Source: Corynebacterium sp.
GTDB lineage: Bacteria > Actinomycetota > Actinomycetes > Mycobacteriales > Mycobacteriaceae
NCBI RefSeq assembly: GCF_030532195.1
Contig: NZ_JAUNLP010000001.1
Location: 186,001-250,000 of the forward strand
DNA: 64,000 nt
Reading direction: 5' to 3'
The notes below the pieces were generated by a model. That model searched no databases and was not told the origin of the DNA. It worked only from the letters and a program-made list of their open reading frames with translations. The position numbers were made by a program, and so were the translations under genes. Positions within the stretch are counted from its first letter, which is position 1. Each line of letters starts with the position of its first letter. Shown one piece after another: positions 51,126 to 60,670 of the stretch.

Positions 51126-52343
51126 TTACTGCCCCGGACGCCAGGACAACGGCATGCCGTCATCGCCGCCTTCAGACGGCGGCTTCGGGGTGGACACTGT
51201 CCGCTTCGGCGTAGCGCTCTGTTCAATATCGCTTGCCGACGGATCCACCGCGACGCCATCCTCATCTGTACTTTCGGCAGCTACAGAGACCTTGGCCGAG
51301 CCCTGTGCACGCGCTTCCAGCACTGCCTCATCGTGCTTGCGGTAATCCCGCTGGCGCGACTTCAAGGACACCAGCAGTGGCGCCGCCAGGAAGATCGAGG
51401 AGAACGTACCCTGCACAATGCCGATCAGCTGAACCAGGGCGAGGTCCTTCAGCGTACCGACGCCCAGCATTCCAACGGCGATAATCATCAGCGCCAGAAT
51501 CGGCAGCATCGTCGACACAGTGGTGTTGATCGAACGCATGATTGTCTGGTTCACCGCGAGGTTGACCAGTTCCGAGTAAGTCCTTCGTGTCGACGAACGG
51601 TACCCTGCGGTGTTTTCATCGACCTTGTCGAAGACCACCACGGTGTCGTACAGCGAAAACGACAGCACGGTCAAAAGACCGATCACCGTTGCCGGAGTGA
51701 CATCGAAACCAATCAGAGCGTAGATGCCCATGATGACCACGGCATCGACAAGCAGCGAGAGGATCGCCGCAATTGCCATATCTCGCTCAAATCGAATGGT
51801 GATGTACGCAAACACCAGAGCCAGGAACACCACTGCCGCAACTAGCATGCGGTTGGTAATTGACGAGCCCCAGGACTCGGAGACCGTCGAGTCACCGATG
51901 GCATCCGGAGTCTGTTCGCCCTGCTCGTTGACTGGCTTGAACGCATCATCCAAGGCGATACGAGCCTGGTTGATTTCATCCTGCGTCAGCTTCTCCGAAG
52001 TAATCTCCAGAATGCGGCCCTCGCCAGAGCCGATAATCTGAACCATCTCCGGGGTTACGCCGGTGGCGTCTGTAAAGACCTTCTCGGCCTGCTCCGTAGT
52101 CACCGATGCCGGCGGCATCGTCATCTTGGTGCCGCCTTCAAAGTCAATGCCGAGGCTGAAACCGCGGATAAGCATCGACAGCACGGCAACAATAATGACA
52201 CCAGCGGCGATCTGGTACCAGCGCTTACGCTTTCCGACGATCTCGATGCCGCCCTCACCGGTGTAGAGGCGGCGGAAGAAGGAGTCCTCGGAAGCCGAGG
52301 TGGATTCTTCAGTAATAACCGGTGTCGTCTGAGTAGTTTTCAT
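51126..52343 (-). CDS. secF: Protein translocase subunit SecF
   Basis: With SecD it uses proton motive force to complete Sec export. The 405-residue protein has helix 1 at about 45-65, a periplasmic loop containing DFEGGTKMTMP, and five more helices clustered at about 165-320, with the SecF-like GIYALIGFDVTPATVIGLLTVLSFSLYDTVVVFDKVDEN. The ends are extended, with a charged, Pro/Ser-rich C-terminus. It starts six bases after secD. Confidence 0.96.
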   Translation of the reverse strand: MKTTQTTPVITEESTSASEDSFFRRLYTGEGGIEIVGKRKRWYQIAAGVIIVAVLSMLIRGFSLGIDFEGGTKMTMPPASVTTEQAEKVFTDATGVTPEMVQIIGSGEGRILEITSEKLTQDEINQARIALDDAFKPVNEQGEQTPDAIGDSTVSESWGSSITNRMLVAAVVFLALVFAYITIRFERDMAIAAILSLLVDAVVIMGIYALIGFDVTPATVIGLLTVLSFSLYDTVVVFDKVDENTAGYRSSTRRTYSELVNLAVNQTIMRSINTTVSTMLPILALMIIAVGMLGVGTLKDLALVQLIGIVQGTFSSIFLAAPLLVSLKSRQRDYRKHDEAVLEARAQGSAKVSVAAESTDEDGVAVDPSASDIEQSATPKRTVSTPKPPSEGGDDGMPLSWRPGQ

Positions 52344-52349
52344 GGGTTC

Positions 52350-54227
52350 TTACTTCCCCTCATTCGAGCCGGAGGTGCTTGCCTCAGCAGTGGCAGATGC
52401 ACGGTTCTTGCGAGCGACATCCATCACCGAGCCAAAGCCATTCATGGACGGCTTCGACAGTGCCGGCCACTTCCGAGTAGCGAGGATCACCAGCGGTGCT
52501 GTGACCAGGAATGCGGTCACAATATCGAAGAACGTGGATAGGCCGAGTGTGAATGCGAATCCGCGAACATCACCGATTGCCAGGATGTACAGAACCACGG
52601 CCGCAATGATGGACACGAAGTTACCCGACAGGATTGTGCGCCGTGCCCGTCGCCAAGCGTGCGGTACTGCGGAGCGGAACGTCCTGCCTGCGCGAATCTC
52701 ATCCTTGATGCGCTCGAAGAACACGATGAAGGAGTCGGCGGTCACACCAATGGAAATAATGATGCCGGCGATACCAGCAAGATCAAGCGAATAGCCGATC
52801 CAGCGGCCCAGCAGAACCAGGACACCGTAGACCATCGCACCAGCAGATGCCAGCGAGATCATCGAGATTAGACCAAGTCCGCGGTAGAGAACTGCAGCGT
52901 AGACCACGATGAGTGCGATACCGATAATGCCGGCGAGCAAACCTGCCTGCAGCGAGGCGCTACCGAGCATCGGTGGAATGGTAGTTGTGGTACCACCCGG
53001 CTCGCCATCTTCACCGGCAAACGACAGCGGCAAGGCACCGTAGCGCAAGTTATTGGCAAGGGCCTGTGCTTCATCGATGGTGAAGTCACCGGTAATGCGC
53101 GTAGCCGAACCGACTGGGGTCGGCTCCTGAATGACCGGTGCCGAGATGACCTTCGAGTCCAGCACGATTGCTACCTGCTGCTGCTGGTAGTCCTCAGTCA
53201 GCTTTGTCCAGGAACGAGCGCCGGTGTCATTCTTGCCGGCCTTGAAGCTGAAGGAAACCTGGATCTGGCCGGACTGCTGGTCGTAGCCGCCGTTGATTGG
53301 TGCATTGGTGTCAATGTCATCGCCAGACAGTCGCTTGCCCTTGACCTCGTCCTTCTCACCAATCAGCAGCGGTGCCTTATCCAAGAAGATGGCCTTGCCA
53401 CCCTCCGGCGCACAGGTCACCAGCGGCTTGGCCGGATCATCTGCGCCCTGCAGCGGGTCGGTGGCATTGGGGTCGTCACACTTCATCAGCGACGCTGCGG
53501 CGAACTGCGTAGTCACGTCATCAGACTGACGGGTAGCCAGCATGACATCGCGGACCTTCGTACGCAGCTCAGCGGCCTCGATGGAGTTACCCGGCTTCTC
53601 CGGCGTCGTGGCTTCCAGCTTCGGGGCCTCGCCCAGCGACTTGGACATTTCCTCCGGAACCGGCTGACCTGGGTTCTGTTGCTTGAAGGCATCGATTGCC
53701 TGCTTCTGGGTGGCCTGCATGTCCTTGTACAGGGCATCGACGCGCTTGGTGGCATCTTCCTTCGACAGCACGCCAACGGAAACCCAGTCCTCGGCGGTCT
53801 TCTTGACGACCTCGCTAAAACGAGCTTCATCCGGCCCCTCTGTGGGCTGGACGACCGGGCGGAAGAACAGCTGCGATGTCTGGCCCAGTGTACGAGCCTC
53901 CTGTGAGTCTTCGCCCGGCACCGTGATGACCAACGTGTCACCGTCAGTAACGACCTGTGCACCACTGACGCCCATACCGTTGACACGATTTTCCAGAATC
54001 TTTCGAGCCTGGTCGAGCTGGTCACGAGTTGGGTTCTCACCCTGCGGCACCAGAGTCACTCGAGTACCACCCTGCAGGTCGATACCAAGTTTCGGCTTGA
54101 GCGATCTGTCGCCGGTGAATAGGACGAGTGCGTACGTGAGAACGAGGAAGCATACGAACAGGGCCAGCAGCCACTGTGGCCAATTCCTCTTGAACGTATT
54201 CGCACCTGATCTGGATTTGCTGTTCAA
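52350..54227 (-). CDS. secD: Protein translocase subunit SecD
   Basis: The 625-residue protein has helix 1 at about 15-35, the LGIDLQGGTRVTLVPQG motif, a long periplasmic region (about 60-440) that includes NRVNGMGVSGAQV and ITGDFTIDEAQALANNLRYGALPL, and five C-terminal helices with the AGIAGIIISIGVTADSFIVFFERIKDEIR signature near 500. The start is TTG at 54227 with AGGAGA seven bases upstream. secD, secF and the upstream yajC make the accessory complex. Confidence 0.96.
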   Translation of the reverse strand: MNSKSRSGANTFKRNWPQWLLALFVCFLVLTYALVLFTGDRSLKPKLGIDLQGGTRVTLVPQGENPTRDQLDQARKILENRVNGMGVSGAQVVTDGDTLVITVPGEDSQEARTLGQTSQLFFRPVVQPTEGPDEARFSEVVKKTAEDWVSVGVLSKEDATKRVDALYKDMQATQKQAIDAFKQQNPGQPVPEEMSKSLGEAPKLEATTPEKPGNSIEAAELRTKVRDVMLATRQSDDVTTQFAAASLMKCDDPNATDPLQGADDPAKPLVTCAPEGGKAIFLDKAPLLIGEKDEVKGKRLSGDDIDTNAPINGGYDQQSGQIQVSFSFKAGKNDTGARSWTKLTEDYQQQQVAIVLDSKVISAPVIQEPTPVGSATRITGDFTIDEAQALANNLRYGALPLSFAGEDGEPGGTTTTIPPMLGSASLQAGLLAGIIGIALIVVYAAVLYRGLGLISMISLASAGAMVYGVLVLLGRWIGYSLDLAGIAGIIISIGVTADSFIVFFERIKDEIRAGRTFRSAVPHAWRRARRTILSGNFVSIIAAVVLYILAIGDVRGFAFTLGLSTFFDIVTAFLVTAPLVILATRKWPALSKPSMNGFGSVMDVARKNRASATAEASTSGSNEGK

Positions 54228-54535
54228 AGCAAAGTCTCCTGAATAGTGACGTTTAGGTACTTAAAGACGCTTCGGATAGAAACGCGTGTCCATAACCGCA
54301 CCGCGAACCCACGCAATTTCCATTGAGGAGACATTGCGGACGTCGCCAAGCAAAGTTATAAACACCAACCGCTAGAGAATATCCGATTTAGCGCTGCGCG
54401 CCGGTTTTGCTGGTACCTGATTGGCAAATTTTCCACGCTCGGGGGCAGAGTGCGCCGTGATGTCTACGGTCGATTGCCCTCAACATGGCAAATGGCCGCT
54501 GCTTTTAATGATGCAAGCGGCCATACTGGATTTTC
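54228..54535. other. Intergenic region between yajC and secD
   Basis: The 308 bases hold a hairpin after yajC (listed separately) and the secD leader. TATAAC on the minus strand near 54355 could be a -10 box, but no matching -35 is convincing. No gene or RNA is evident. Confidence 0.45.
54492..54524 (-). terminator. Stem-loop after yajC
   Basis: Perfect 9-bp arms ATGGCCGCT (54492-54500) and AGCGGCCAT (54516-54524) enclose a 15-base loop, beginning 12 bases beyond the yajC stop. The T-run on the minus strand is weak (TTTGCC), so it may be a partial terminator or a stability hairpin. Confidence 0.5.
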
Positions 54536-54934
54536 CTACTTATCGGTGGTCTCGCCCGGCTGCTCGCCTGGGTTGGCGGAATCCTCAGATGCGTTGGTAG
54601 AGGAATCCTCACCAGTTGCGTCAGCGTTGTCGGCGTGGCTAGCGCGCTGATCGCGGTGGGCGTAATCAGCTCCAGTGCCCTCGGACAGGTTGCGGGCAAT
54701 TGCAGCCTTCTCCCAGCGCGTGACAATGCCGTCGGCGATAATCAGGTCGACAGTGGTGTCCGAGGTATCGACGACGACACCGTGCATACCGGAACCGGTG
54801 ATAACCTCAGCGCCCGGAACCAGCTTCGACTGCATATCCCGGATGTTGCGGACCTGCTTGTTTTGCTTCATGATCTGCCAGATTGGCACGGCCAAGAACA
54901 AGACAATTAGTAGGAGGAGAATAAATTGATCCAT
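54536..54934 (-). CDS. yajC: Preprotein translocase subunit YajC
   Basis: Single-span accessory component of SecDF. MDQFILLLLIVLFLAVPIWQI forms the helix (1-21), followed by the conserved KQNKQVRNIRDMQSKLVPGAEVITGSGMHGVV domain and a long acidic tail. The open frame begins upstream, but the ATG at 54934 matches the family and gives 132 residues. There is no strong Shine-Dalgarno; TAGACT eight bases before the ATG could be a -10 box of a leaderless transcript. Confidence 0.92.
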   Translation of the reverse strand: MDQFILLLLIVLFLAVPIWQIMKQNKQVRNIRDMQSKLVPGAEVITGSGMHGVVVDTSDTTVDLIIADGIVTRWEKAAIARNLSEGTGADYAHRDQRASHADNADATGEDSSTNASEDSANPGEQPGETTDK

Positions 54935-55031
54935 GATTGCCGAGTCTAACGAATTGCCAGGTCGCAATTCCACATGACCCCGCCAACCTTCTACCTATTC
55001 AGATGTTTTTGGCGCCGTATTAGATCTGGTT

Positions 55032-56156
55032 TTAGGTGCCGATTGTTCCCGCTGGCGGTTCCATACCCAAATGTTCCCAGGCACGTGCGGTGGCCACACG
55101 TCCGCGGGACGTACGCGCAATCATGCCGGCACGCACCAGGTACGGCTCACACACTTCTTCAACAGTCGATGGCTCCTCACCTACTGCAAGCGCGAGCGAA
55201 TTCACGCCAACCGGGCCGCCACCGTGTCCTTTGACCAGCGCAGTCAGGACAGCGCGGTCCAGACGGTCCAGCCCCAGTTCATCAACATCAAAAACGATCA
55301 GCGCGGCCCTGGCGGCTCCAAGGTCAATGACACCGCCGGAATGCACATCGGCAAAATCACGAACTCGACGCAGCAGCCTGTTGGCAATTCGTGGGGTACC
55401 GCGGGAGCGAGAGGCAATCTCTACTGCTGCATCTGGGCTTATGTCGACTCCCAGAATTCCAGCGGCACGAGTCACCACCTTAGTCAGGTCCTCTACCTCA
55501 TAGAACTCCATCTGCGCGGTGAAACCGAAGCGGTCACGCAGTGGACCGGTGAGCATACCCGACCGAGTTGTCGCACCTACCAGAGTAAACGGCGGAATCT
55601 CCAGAGGAATTGACGTAGCACCCGGCCCCTTGCCGACAATGACATCAATTCGGAAATCCTCCATAGCCATATAGAGCATTTCTTCCACTGGGCGGGCAAT
55701 ACGGTGAATCTCGTCGATGAAGAGGATATCGCCCTCCATCAGGTTCGACAGCATGGCTGCGAGGTCACCGGCGCGAATGAGCGCTGGACCGGATGTCATA
55801 CGTAACGACGTGCCCATCTCCTGCGCAATAATCATGGCCATCGTGGTTTTGCCCAGGCCGGGCGGACCGGAGAGCAAAATATGATCCGGCGCTACCTTGC
55901 GCCCTTTCGCACCGGCCAAAACCAAATCCAGTTGTTCACGAACCTTTGGCTGACCAATAAACTCACCCAGCGACTTCGGGCGCAGATTCGACTCCGCGTC
56001 GAGCTCTTCAAATTGCGCTCGAGCATCCACATCGCGGTGGCCATCGCCTCCTGCTCCAGCGCCGGCCGCAGTGTCAGCACCGAAACCGGCACCGGATACG
56101 CCACCGCCGAAGGAGTTGCCAGACACATTAAATTCCGTGCGCTCGATATCGCTCAT
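55032..56156 (-). CDS. ruvB: Holliday junction helicase subunit RuvB
   Basis: AAA+ motor of branch migration. It has Walker [13 protein letters not shown], Walker [11 protein letters not shown], sensor 1 [18 protein letters not shown], the arginine-finger region [19 protein letters not shown] and a winged-helix C-terminus (about 295-374). The N-terminus has an unusual Gly/Ala/Asp-rich stretch (about 12-45) before the usual [12 protein letters not shown]. It lies 66 bases after ruvA. Confidence 0.97.
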   Translation of the reverse strand: MSDIERTEFNVSGNSFGGGVSGAGFGADTAAGAGAGGDGHRDVDARAQFEELDAESNLRPKSLGEFIGQPKVREQLDLVLAGAKGRKVAPDHILLSGPPGLGKTTMAMIIAQEMGTSLRMTSGPALIRAGDLAAMLSNLMEGDILFIDEIHRIARPVEEMLYMAMEDFRIDVIVGKGPGATSIPLEIPPFTLVGATTRSGMLTGPLRDRFGFTAQMEFYEVEDLTKVVTRAAGILGVDISPDAAVEIASRSRGTPRIANRLLRRVRDFADVHSGGVIDLGAARAALIVFDVDELGLDRLDRAVLTALVKGHGGGPVGVNSLALAVGEEPSTVEEVCEPYLVRAGMIARTSRGRVATARAWEHLGMEPPAGTIGT

Positions 56157-56222
56157 AGTCCCCTCATCCTAGTTCACCACTGCCCCACAATCCTCGACCG
56201 ACTCTGACCTTGCGAACAGCAG

Positions 56223-56843
56223 CTACTTCTCCCCCAACGTCTTCAGTGCAGCACGCAATGCCATCGACGTATCCAGCGACGGATCAATCCGAACAACCGA
56301 TTCCGCAGCAGCATTTGCTTCCGATTCAGGGAACCCAAGCCCCACCAGAGCACCAACAACCTGATCCAAGTCAGCCTTGAGCTCGATGCCCGGGGCCGCA
56401 ACTCCCGCTGTCCCCTCAGTACTGGACACCGCCCGGTCAGCAAATACCTCGACCTTGTCCTTCAGCTCCACCAACAAGCGCTCCGCAAGGCGCTTTCCGA
56501 CGCCGTTTGCCGCCTGCAGAGCCTTACCATTTTTAGAGGCCACAGCATTGGCAATCTCCGCCGGAGTTAGAACCGACAAAATGGCCATGGCGACCTTCGG
56601 CCCGACAGTCGATACCGAGCGCAGAAGTGCAAACATTTCGCGTTCCTGCGAATTGGCAAAACCGAAGAGCGTGATGGCATCCTCGCGGACCGTCATCGTG
56701 GTCAACATAAAGGTCTCTTCATGACGAACCAGCTGCGAGGCCACTTTCCCGGTAATGGTGACCAAGTGTCCAACACCGCCGCACTCAATCACACAGAAAT
56801 CAGCACCGAGGTCGATAACCTCACCGCGCAGGGATGCAATCAC
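56223..56843 (-). CDS. ruvA: Holliday junction DNA-binding subunit RuvA
   Basis: Tetrameric junction binder that loads RuvB. The N-terminal OB domain (1-65, MIASLRGEVIDLGADFCVIECGG region), tandem helix-hairpin-helix (SVSTVGPKVAMAIL and ANGVGKRLAERLLVELKDK) and C-terminal RuvB-contact domain (about 155-206) are intact. The GTG at 56843 begins 37 bases after ruvC. Confidence 0.97.
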   Translation of the reverse strand: MIASLRGEVIDLGADFCVIECGGVGHLVTITGKVASQLVRHEETFMLTTMTVREDAITLFGFANSQEREMFALLRSVSTVGPKVAMAILSVLTPAEIANAVASKNGKALQAANGVGKRLAERLLVELKDKVEVFADRAVSSTEGTAGVAAPGIELKADLDQVVGALVGLGFPESEANAAAESVVRIDPSLDTSMALRAALKTLGEK

Positions 56844-56880
56844 TTCTCACAAGTCCTTTCGCTTTGGCCATTCGAGCCGA

Positions 56881-57468
56881 TTATTTCGATGCACTGTGCC
56901 GCTGAGCAAAGCTCGCTTCTCGAGCCCGTTGTTGTGCCGCAATAGCTTCCAACGTCTCCTTCTGACGCTGGAGCACCGGACCACGCCAACAGTGGCAGAT
57001 GGCAATAGCTAAAGCATCTGCCGCGTCCGCAGGTTTAGGCGGAGTCTCCAGCCCCAGAATCCTCGTCACCATCGTAGTCATCTGCTTTTTGTCTGCTCTG
57101 CCGTTGCCGGTCAGTGCTTTCTTGACCTCTGACGGGGTATACATATGCACTTCCAACCCGCGGCGAGCTGCTGCCAGAACTAACACCCCAACCGCGTGCG
57201 CTGTCTGCATCACCGTGGAGACATTGCCACGTTCGAATACCCTTTCCATGGCGACAACATCCGGCTCATATTCATCCATCCACTGCTCAACCGCGTTTGA
57301 TAGCCGCAGCAGACGATCCTCCAACGAGGCCGTGGTTGGCGTACGAGCAACACCGACAGCGATGGGGATTACTTTTCTGCCCTGTGCCCCCTCCGCAATT
57401 GAGAGACCACAGCGCGTAAGCCCTGGGTCAATGCCCATTACTCGCAACGGTTTAGCTCGATAACTCAC
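56881..57468 (-). CDS. ruvC: Holliday junction endonuclease RuvC
   Basis: Resolves Holliday junctions. The acidic residues of the RNase H fold are seen in [32 protein letters not shown] and [14 protein letters not shown]. It is 195 residues with a short basic tail. The GTG at 57468 opens the ruvC-ruvA-ruvB operon. The divergent membrane gene to its right separates it from yebC. Confidence 0.97.
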   Translation of the reverse strand: MSYRAKPLRVMGIDPGLTRCGLSIAEGAQGRKVIPIAVGVARTPTTASLEDRLLRLSNAVEQWMDEYEPDVVAMERVFERGNVSTVMQTAHAVGVLVLAAARRGLEVHMYTPSEVKKALTGNGRADKKQMTTMVTRILGLETPPKPADAADALAIAICHCWRGPVLQRQKETLEAIAAQQRAREASFAQRHSASK

Positions 57469-57554
57469 GTAACAACTAATACCACATTTCGAACAGCTGT
57501 TTGCATGGATGTCATTGAGGGGCAGTTTTCAGCGATTCTGCTAATTTAGTCACC

Positions 57555-58019
57555 ATGAATTCACCAAAGAAACTCTATGGTGTCTTGGCTGCAGCCGAAA
57601 TGATTACGTGGGCGCTGCTGATCCTGGGAATGGCGCTGAAGTACGTATTCAAGGTTACCGATGCGGCGACCTCAATTTTCGGTGGTCTCCACGGTTTCAC
57701 CTTCCTTTGCTACTTGGTCACCACCATTTTGGTGTGGATTAATCAGCGCTGGAGCTTTGGCCGAGGCGTAGTCGGATTGGCTTCGTCCATCATCCCGTTT
57801 GCCACCTATCCGTTTGAGCAGAACACGCTCAAGGCAGGACTGTTGGATAAGCCGTGGCGCTTTACCGACCCCGAAGAAGAGCCTGCTGATATCTTCGAAT
57901 GGGTGCTCTCGATGGTTATCCGTCGCCCATTTGTTTCCGCTTTCGTTATCCTGGGCATCCTTCTCATTGTCTTTACCCTGCTGCTTATGGCCGGACCACC
58001 CACACAGTGGTTCTCTTAA
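57555..58019 (+). CDS. DUF3817-like integral membrane protein
   Basis: Resembles the actinobacterial DUF3817 family, with conserved MITWALLILGMALKYV near 16 and GGLHGFTFLCYLVTT near 43. About four helices are predicted (around 8-30, 42-62, 70-86, 126-147), with a charged loop at about 92-115. The function is unknown. It is a single plus-strand gene divergent from ruvC and convergent with yebC across a strong terminator. Confidence 0.85.
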   Translation: MNSPKKLYGVLAAAEMITWALLILGMALKYVFKVTDAATSIFGGLHGFTFLCYLVTTILVWINQRWSFGRGVVGLASSIIPFATYPFEQNTLKAGLLDKPWRFTDPEEEPADIFEWVLSMVIRRPFVSAFVILGILLIVFTLLLMAGPPTQWFS

Positions 58020-58332
58020 AACCTCTTGGCAGGACGTTGTAACCTGCGTTGGCCGCCACATATCGATGAGATTTTCACCCATGGCCACGCTATAGCGCAT
58101 CGGCAAGTGGATAGCTCATCGACATGAGCTAAGAAGAACAGCTAGCACGCCCGAACGCGCGCCGACACGGTGCTATTATGCAAAATCCCCATCGGACCAC
58201 TCTCCGATGGGGATTATTTATTGCAAAAGCCTGCACACTGGACATTTACAGCAACCTTCACAGCCGAATGCAAAACCGCGCAGCCAAACCGCGGCTTCAA
58301 ACTGCAAAGCACAGCACGCAGCGGATTGAAGA
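58020..58332. other. Intergenic region between the DUF3817-like gene and yebC
   Basis: 313 bases between convergent genes. The only clear element is the bidirectional terminator listed separately. No open frame with a Shine-Dalgarno and no RNA gene is visible. Confidence 0.5.
58182..58224. terminator. Bidirectional terminator downstream of yebC and the DUF3817-like gene
   Basis: A perfect 13-bp stem, AATCCCCATCGGA (58184-58196) with its complement (58203-58215), has a 6-base loop. It is followed by ATTATTTATT on the plus strand and ATTTTG on the minus strand. Confidence 0.88.
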
Positions 58333-59085
58333 TTAAGCGTCCAGCTCAGCCATAACTTCGTCGCTGATGTCTGCGTTGGAGTAGACGTTCTGGACGTCAT
58401 CGGACTCTTCCAAAGCATCAATCAGGCGGAACAGCTTGCGAGCTCCATCGGCATCGAGGGCGATGGTGGTCTCAGCGCGGTAGTCCTGATCTGCGGAATC
58501 GTACTCAATCTCCGCATCAACCAGAGCGGTGCGAACGTTCATCAGGTCGGTGAATGCGGAGACAACCTCGAACTTCTCGCCCAGGTCATTGACCTCTTCG
58601 GCACCTGCATCCAGCACAGCCATCAGCAGGTCGTCCTCGGTAAGGTCGCCCTTCGGCAGCTCGACAACACCCTTCTTTTCGAAGAGGTAGGCCACGGCAC
58701 CGTTATCTGCCATATTGCCGTTGTTCTTGTTGAAGGCCGAACGAACGTCGGATGCAGCACGGTTACGGTTATCCGTCAGGCATTCCACAATCAGGGCAAC
58801 GCCGCCAGGTGCGTAGCCTTCGTAGACAATGGTCTCCCAGTCAGCGCCGCCGGATTCCTCACCGGAACCGCGCTTGCGCGCACGCTCGATGTTGTCATTG
58901 GGAACCGAGGCCTTCTTGGCCTTCTTAATCATGTCATCGAGGGTCGGGTTACCAGCCGGGTCACCGCCACCGGTACGAGCCGCGACCTCGATGTTCTTGA
59001 TCATCTTTGCCCACTCTTTGGCGCGCTTGGCGTCATTAGCAGCCTTCTTGTGCTTAGTGGTCGCCCACTTTGAATGACCTGCCAT
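58333..59085 (-). CDS. yebC: YebC/TACO1-family protein
   Basis: Conserved factor annotated as a transcriptional regulator; recent work on relatives points to a role in translation of difficult stretches. It starts with the canonical [23 protein letters not shown] and has [34 protein letters not shown] and [19 protein letters not shown]. 250 residues is normal. It follows pdxT by 78 bases. Confidence 0.97.
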   Translation of the reverse strand: MAGHSKWATTKHKKAANDAKRAKEWAKMIKNIEVAARTGGGDPAGNPTLDDMIKKAKKASVPNDNIERARKRGSGEESGGADWETIVYEGYAPGGVALIVECLTDNRNRAASDVRSAFNKNNGNMADNGAVAYLFEKKGVVELPKGDLTEDDLLMAVLDAGAEEVNDLGEKFEVVSAFTDLMNVRTALVDAEIEYDSADQDYRAETTIALDADGARKLFRLIDALEESDDVQNVYSNADISDEVMAELDA

Positions 59086-59163
59086 CTGCTAGTTCCAACC
59101 ATCCTCTCGTTAAGACCCACGTAGATGGGAATTCTTCGACTGTTCATTATACAAATTGGTGGG

Positions 59164-59784
59164 CTAAATTCCGACAAGCTCACGCAAAAAGTACTCGTGC
59201 ACCCGCGTCTCGCCGGTTGACTCCGGGTGAAAACTCGTCGCCATTGCCGAATTCTGACGCACACCAACAACCGTTCCAGCCGCTTCACCAGCGGTTTCAG
59301 GAACTCGTGCCAAAACTTCGACGGCCTCGCCCATTCGTTCCACCCACGGAGCTCGAATGAAGGCCGCATGCACAGGCGGCTCACCATCGGCAATCTTTAG
59401 TGTCGGCATATCCAGGTCAGTTTCGAAAGAATCCACCTGCCGGCCAAACGCGTTACGACGAACAGTCATGTCAATCGCGGAAAGGCTAATGGCGTCCGCG
59501 CGGGTGTCCAACACTTCGTCGGCAAGCAAAATCATGCCCGCGCAGGTACCGAATACCGGCAGACCACTCGCCAGTGCGTCACGCAGCGGCTTTTCTAGCT
59601 CATTGAAGACCATGAGCTTGCTCATCGTGGTGGATTCCCCACCGGGCATAATCAGGCCGCTGAGGCCTTCGAGGTCGCGCGGCAATCGCACTTTTCGATG
59701 CGCGACACCGAGCTTGTCAAGAATGTATCCGTGTTCGGCGAAATTGCCCTGCAGGGCAAGAATGCCGATGAGGTCTGAGGTCAT
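59164..59784 (-). CDS. pdxT: Pyridoxal 5'-phosphate synthase glutaminase subunit
   Basis: Delivers ammonia to PdxS. Class I-like glutaminase motifs: LQGNFAEH, MPGGESTTMSKL, the nucleophile Cys in GTCAGMILLA and the His-Glu pair in TSFHPE. 206 residues is normal. Its ATG overlaps the last base of the tesB stop (TAATG). It is separated from pdxS by two unrelated genes. Confidence 0.97.
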   Translation of the reverse strand: MTSDLIGILALQGNFAEHGYILDKLGVAHRKVRLPRDLEGLSGLIMPGGESTTMSKLMVFNELEKPLRDALASGLPVFGTCAGMILLADEVLDTRADAISLSAIDMTVRRNAFGRQVDSFETDLDMPTLKIADGEPPVHAAFIRAPWVERMGEAVEVLARVPETAGEAAGTVVGVRQNSAMATSFHPESTGETRVHEYFLRELVGI

Positions 59785-60662
59785 TAATCGATGTTCTCGC
59801 TTTGAGGATCGAAATTCGCCGCAACTGGCACTGGCTCAACGCCCGGTTCCAGCGTGCGGGTAAGCCCCTCCTGCGTGACGACGGCAACGAGTTCGCCCCT
59901 CTGGTTGAAGATGCGACCGTGTGTCAGTGCGCGACCTGCATGTGCAGACGGTGAGATCTGGTCGTAGAGCAACCATTCATCCGCGCGGAATGGACGCATG
60001 AACCACATTGCGTGGTCAAGGCTGGCCTCTTGAACCTCCACACCGGGGTGTGGAACCAAAGCCGACGATAGCAGCGTCATATCCGACATGTAAGCAAGGG
60101 TGCACACGTGGAATGTCTCATTATCTGGCAGGCGGTCCTTGCATCGGAACCAAACCAGCTGCTGCGATTTCGTGTACTTGTTGTGATCGTATTGGTCTTC
60201 CGGAACAACGCGGATGTCCCAATCAGCCCACTCACGCATGAGCAGTTTGCGGGTGTTGGTCATCTGCGATGTATCCGTGACCACATCTTCCGGCTGTGGC
60301 GCTCGGCGCATGATGTCCGAATGCTCAATACCGGTGTCCCCCTTGCGGTGGAAGCTGACCTGCATGACAAAGATTGTCCGGCCATCTTGAACTGCTTCGA
60401 CGGAGCGGTGGCAGAAAGAGCGGCCATCACGAATGCGATTGACCAAGTACACCGTCGGGATATGGGGGCGGCCCGGACCTACAAAGTAGGCGTGGAGTGA
60501 GTTCACCGCAAAGGTATTGCCTACCGTCCGCGTCGCCGCCGCAAGCGCCTGCCCAGCGACTTGGCCACCAAAGGTACGTTGGAGAACCGATTCGATAACG
60601 GGACCGCGGTAGATATCGCGGTCGATACGCTCGAGGTCGAGTACTTCGCGGATGTCAGACAT
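59784..60662 (-). CDS. tesB: Acyl-CoA thioesterase II
   Basis: Hydrolyses acyl-CoA. It has the double hot-dog fold with RTFGGQVAGQALAAATRTV and SLHAYFVGPGRPHIPTVYLVNRIRDGRSFCHRSVEAVQ in the first half, and the catalytic Asp in ASLDHAMWFMRPF with ALTHGRIFNQRGELVAVVTQEG in the second. 292 residues is normal. It lies between the acyltransferase gene and pdxT in one tight operon; a tesB gene near pdxS and pdxT also occurs in mycobacteria. Confidence 0.95.
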   Translation of the reverse strand: MSDIREVLDLERIDRDIYRGPVIESVLQRTFGGQVAGQALAAATRTVGNTFAVNSLHAYFVGPGRPHIPTVYLVNRIRDGRSFCHRSVEAVQDGRTIFVMQVSFHRKGDTGIEHSDIMRRAPQPEDVVTDTSQMTNTRKLLMREWADWDIRVVPEDQYDHNKYTKSQQLVWFRCKDRLPDNETFHVCTLAYMSDMTLLSSALVPHPGVEVQEASLDHAMWFMRPFRADEWLLYDQISPSAHAGRALTHGRIFNQRGELVAVVTQEGLTRTLEPGVEPVPVAANFDPQSENID

Positions 60663-60670
60663 GATGTTTA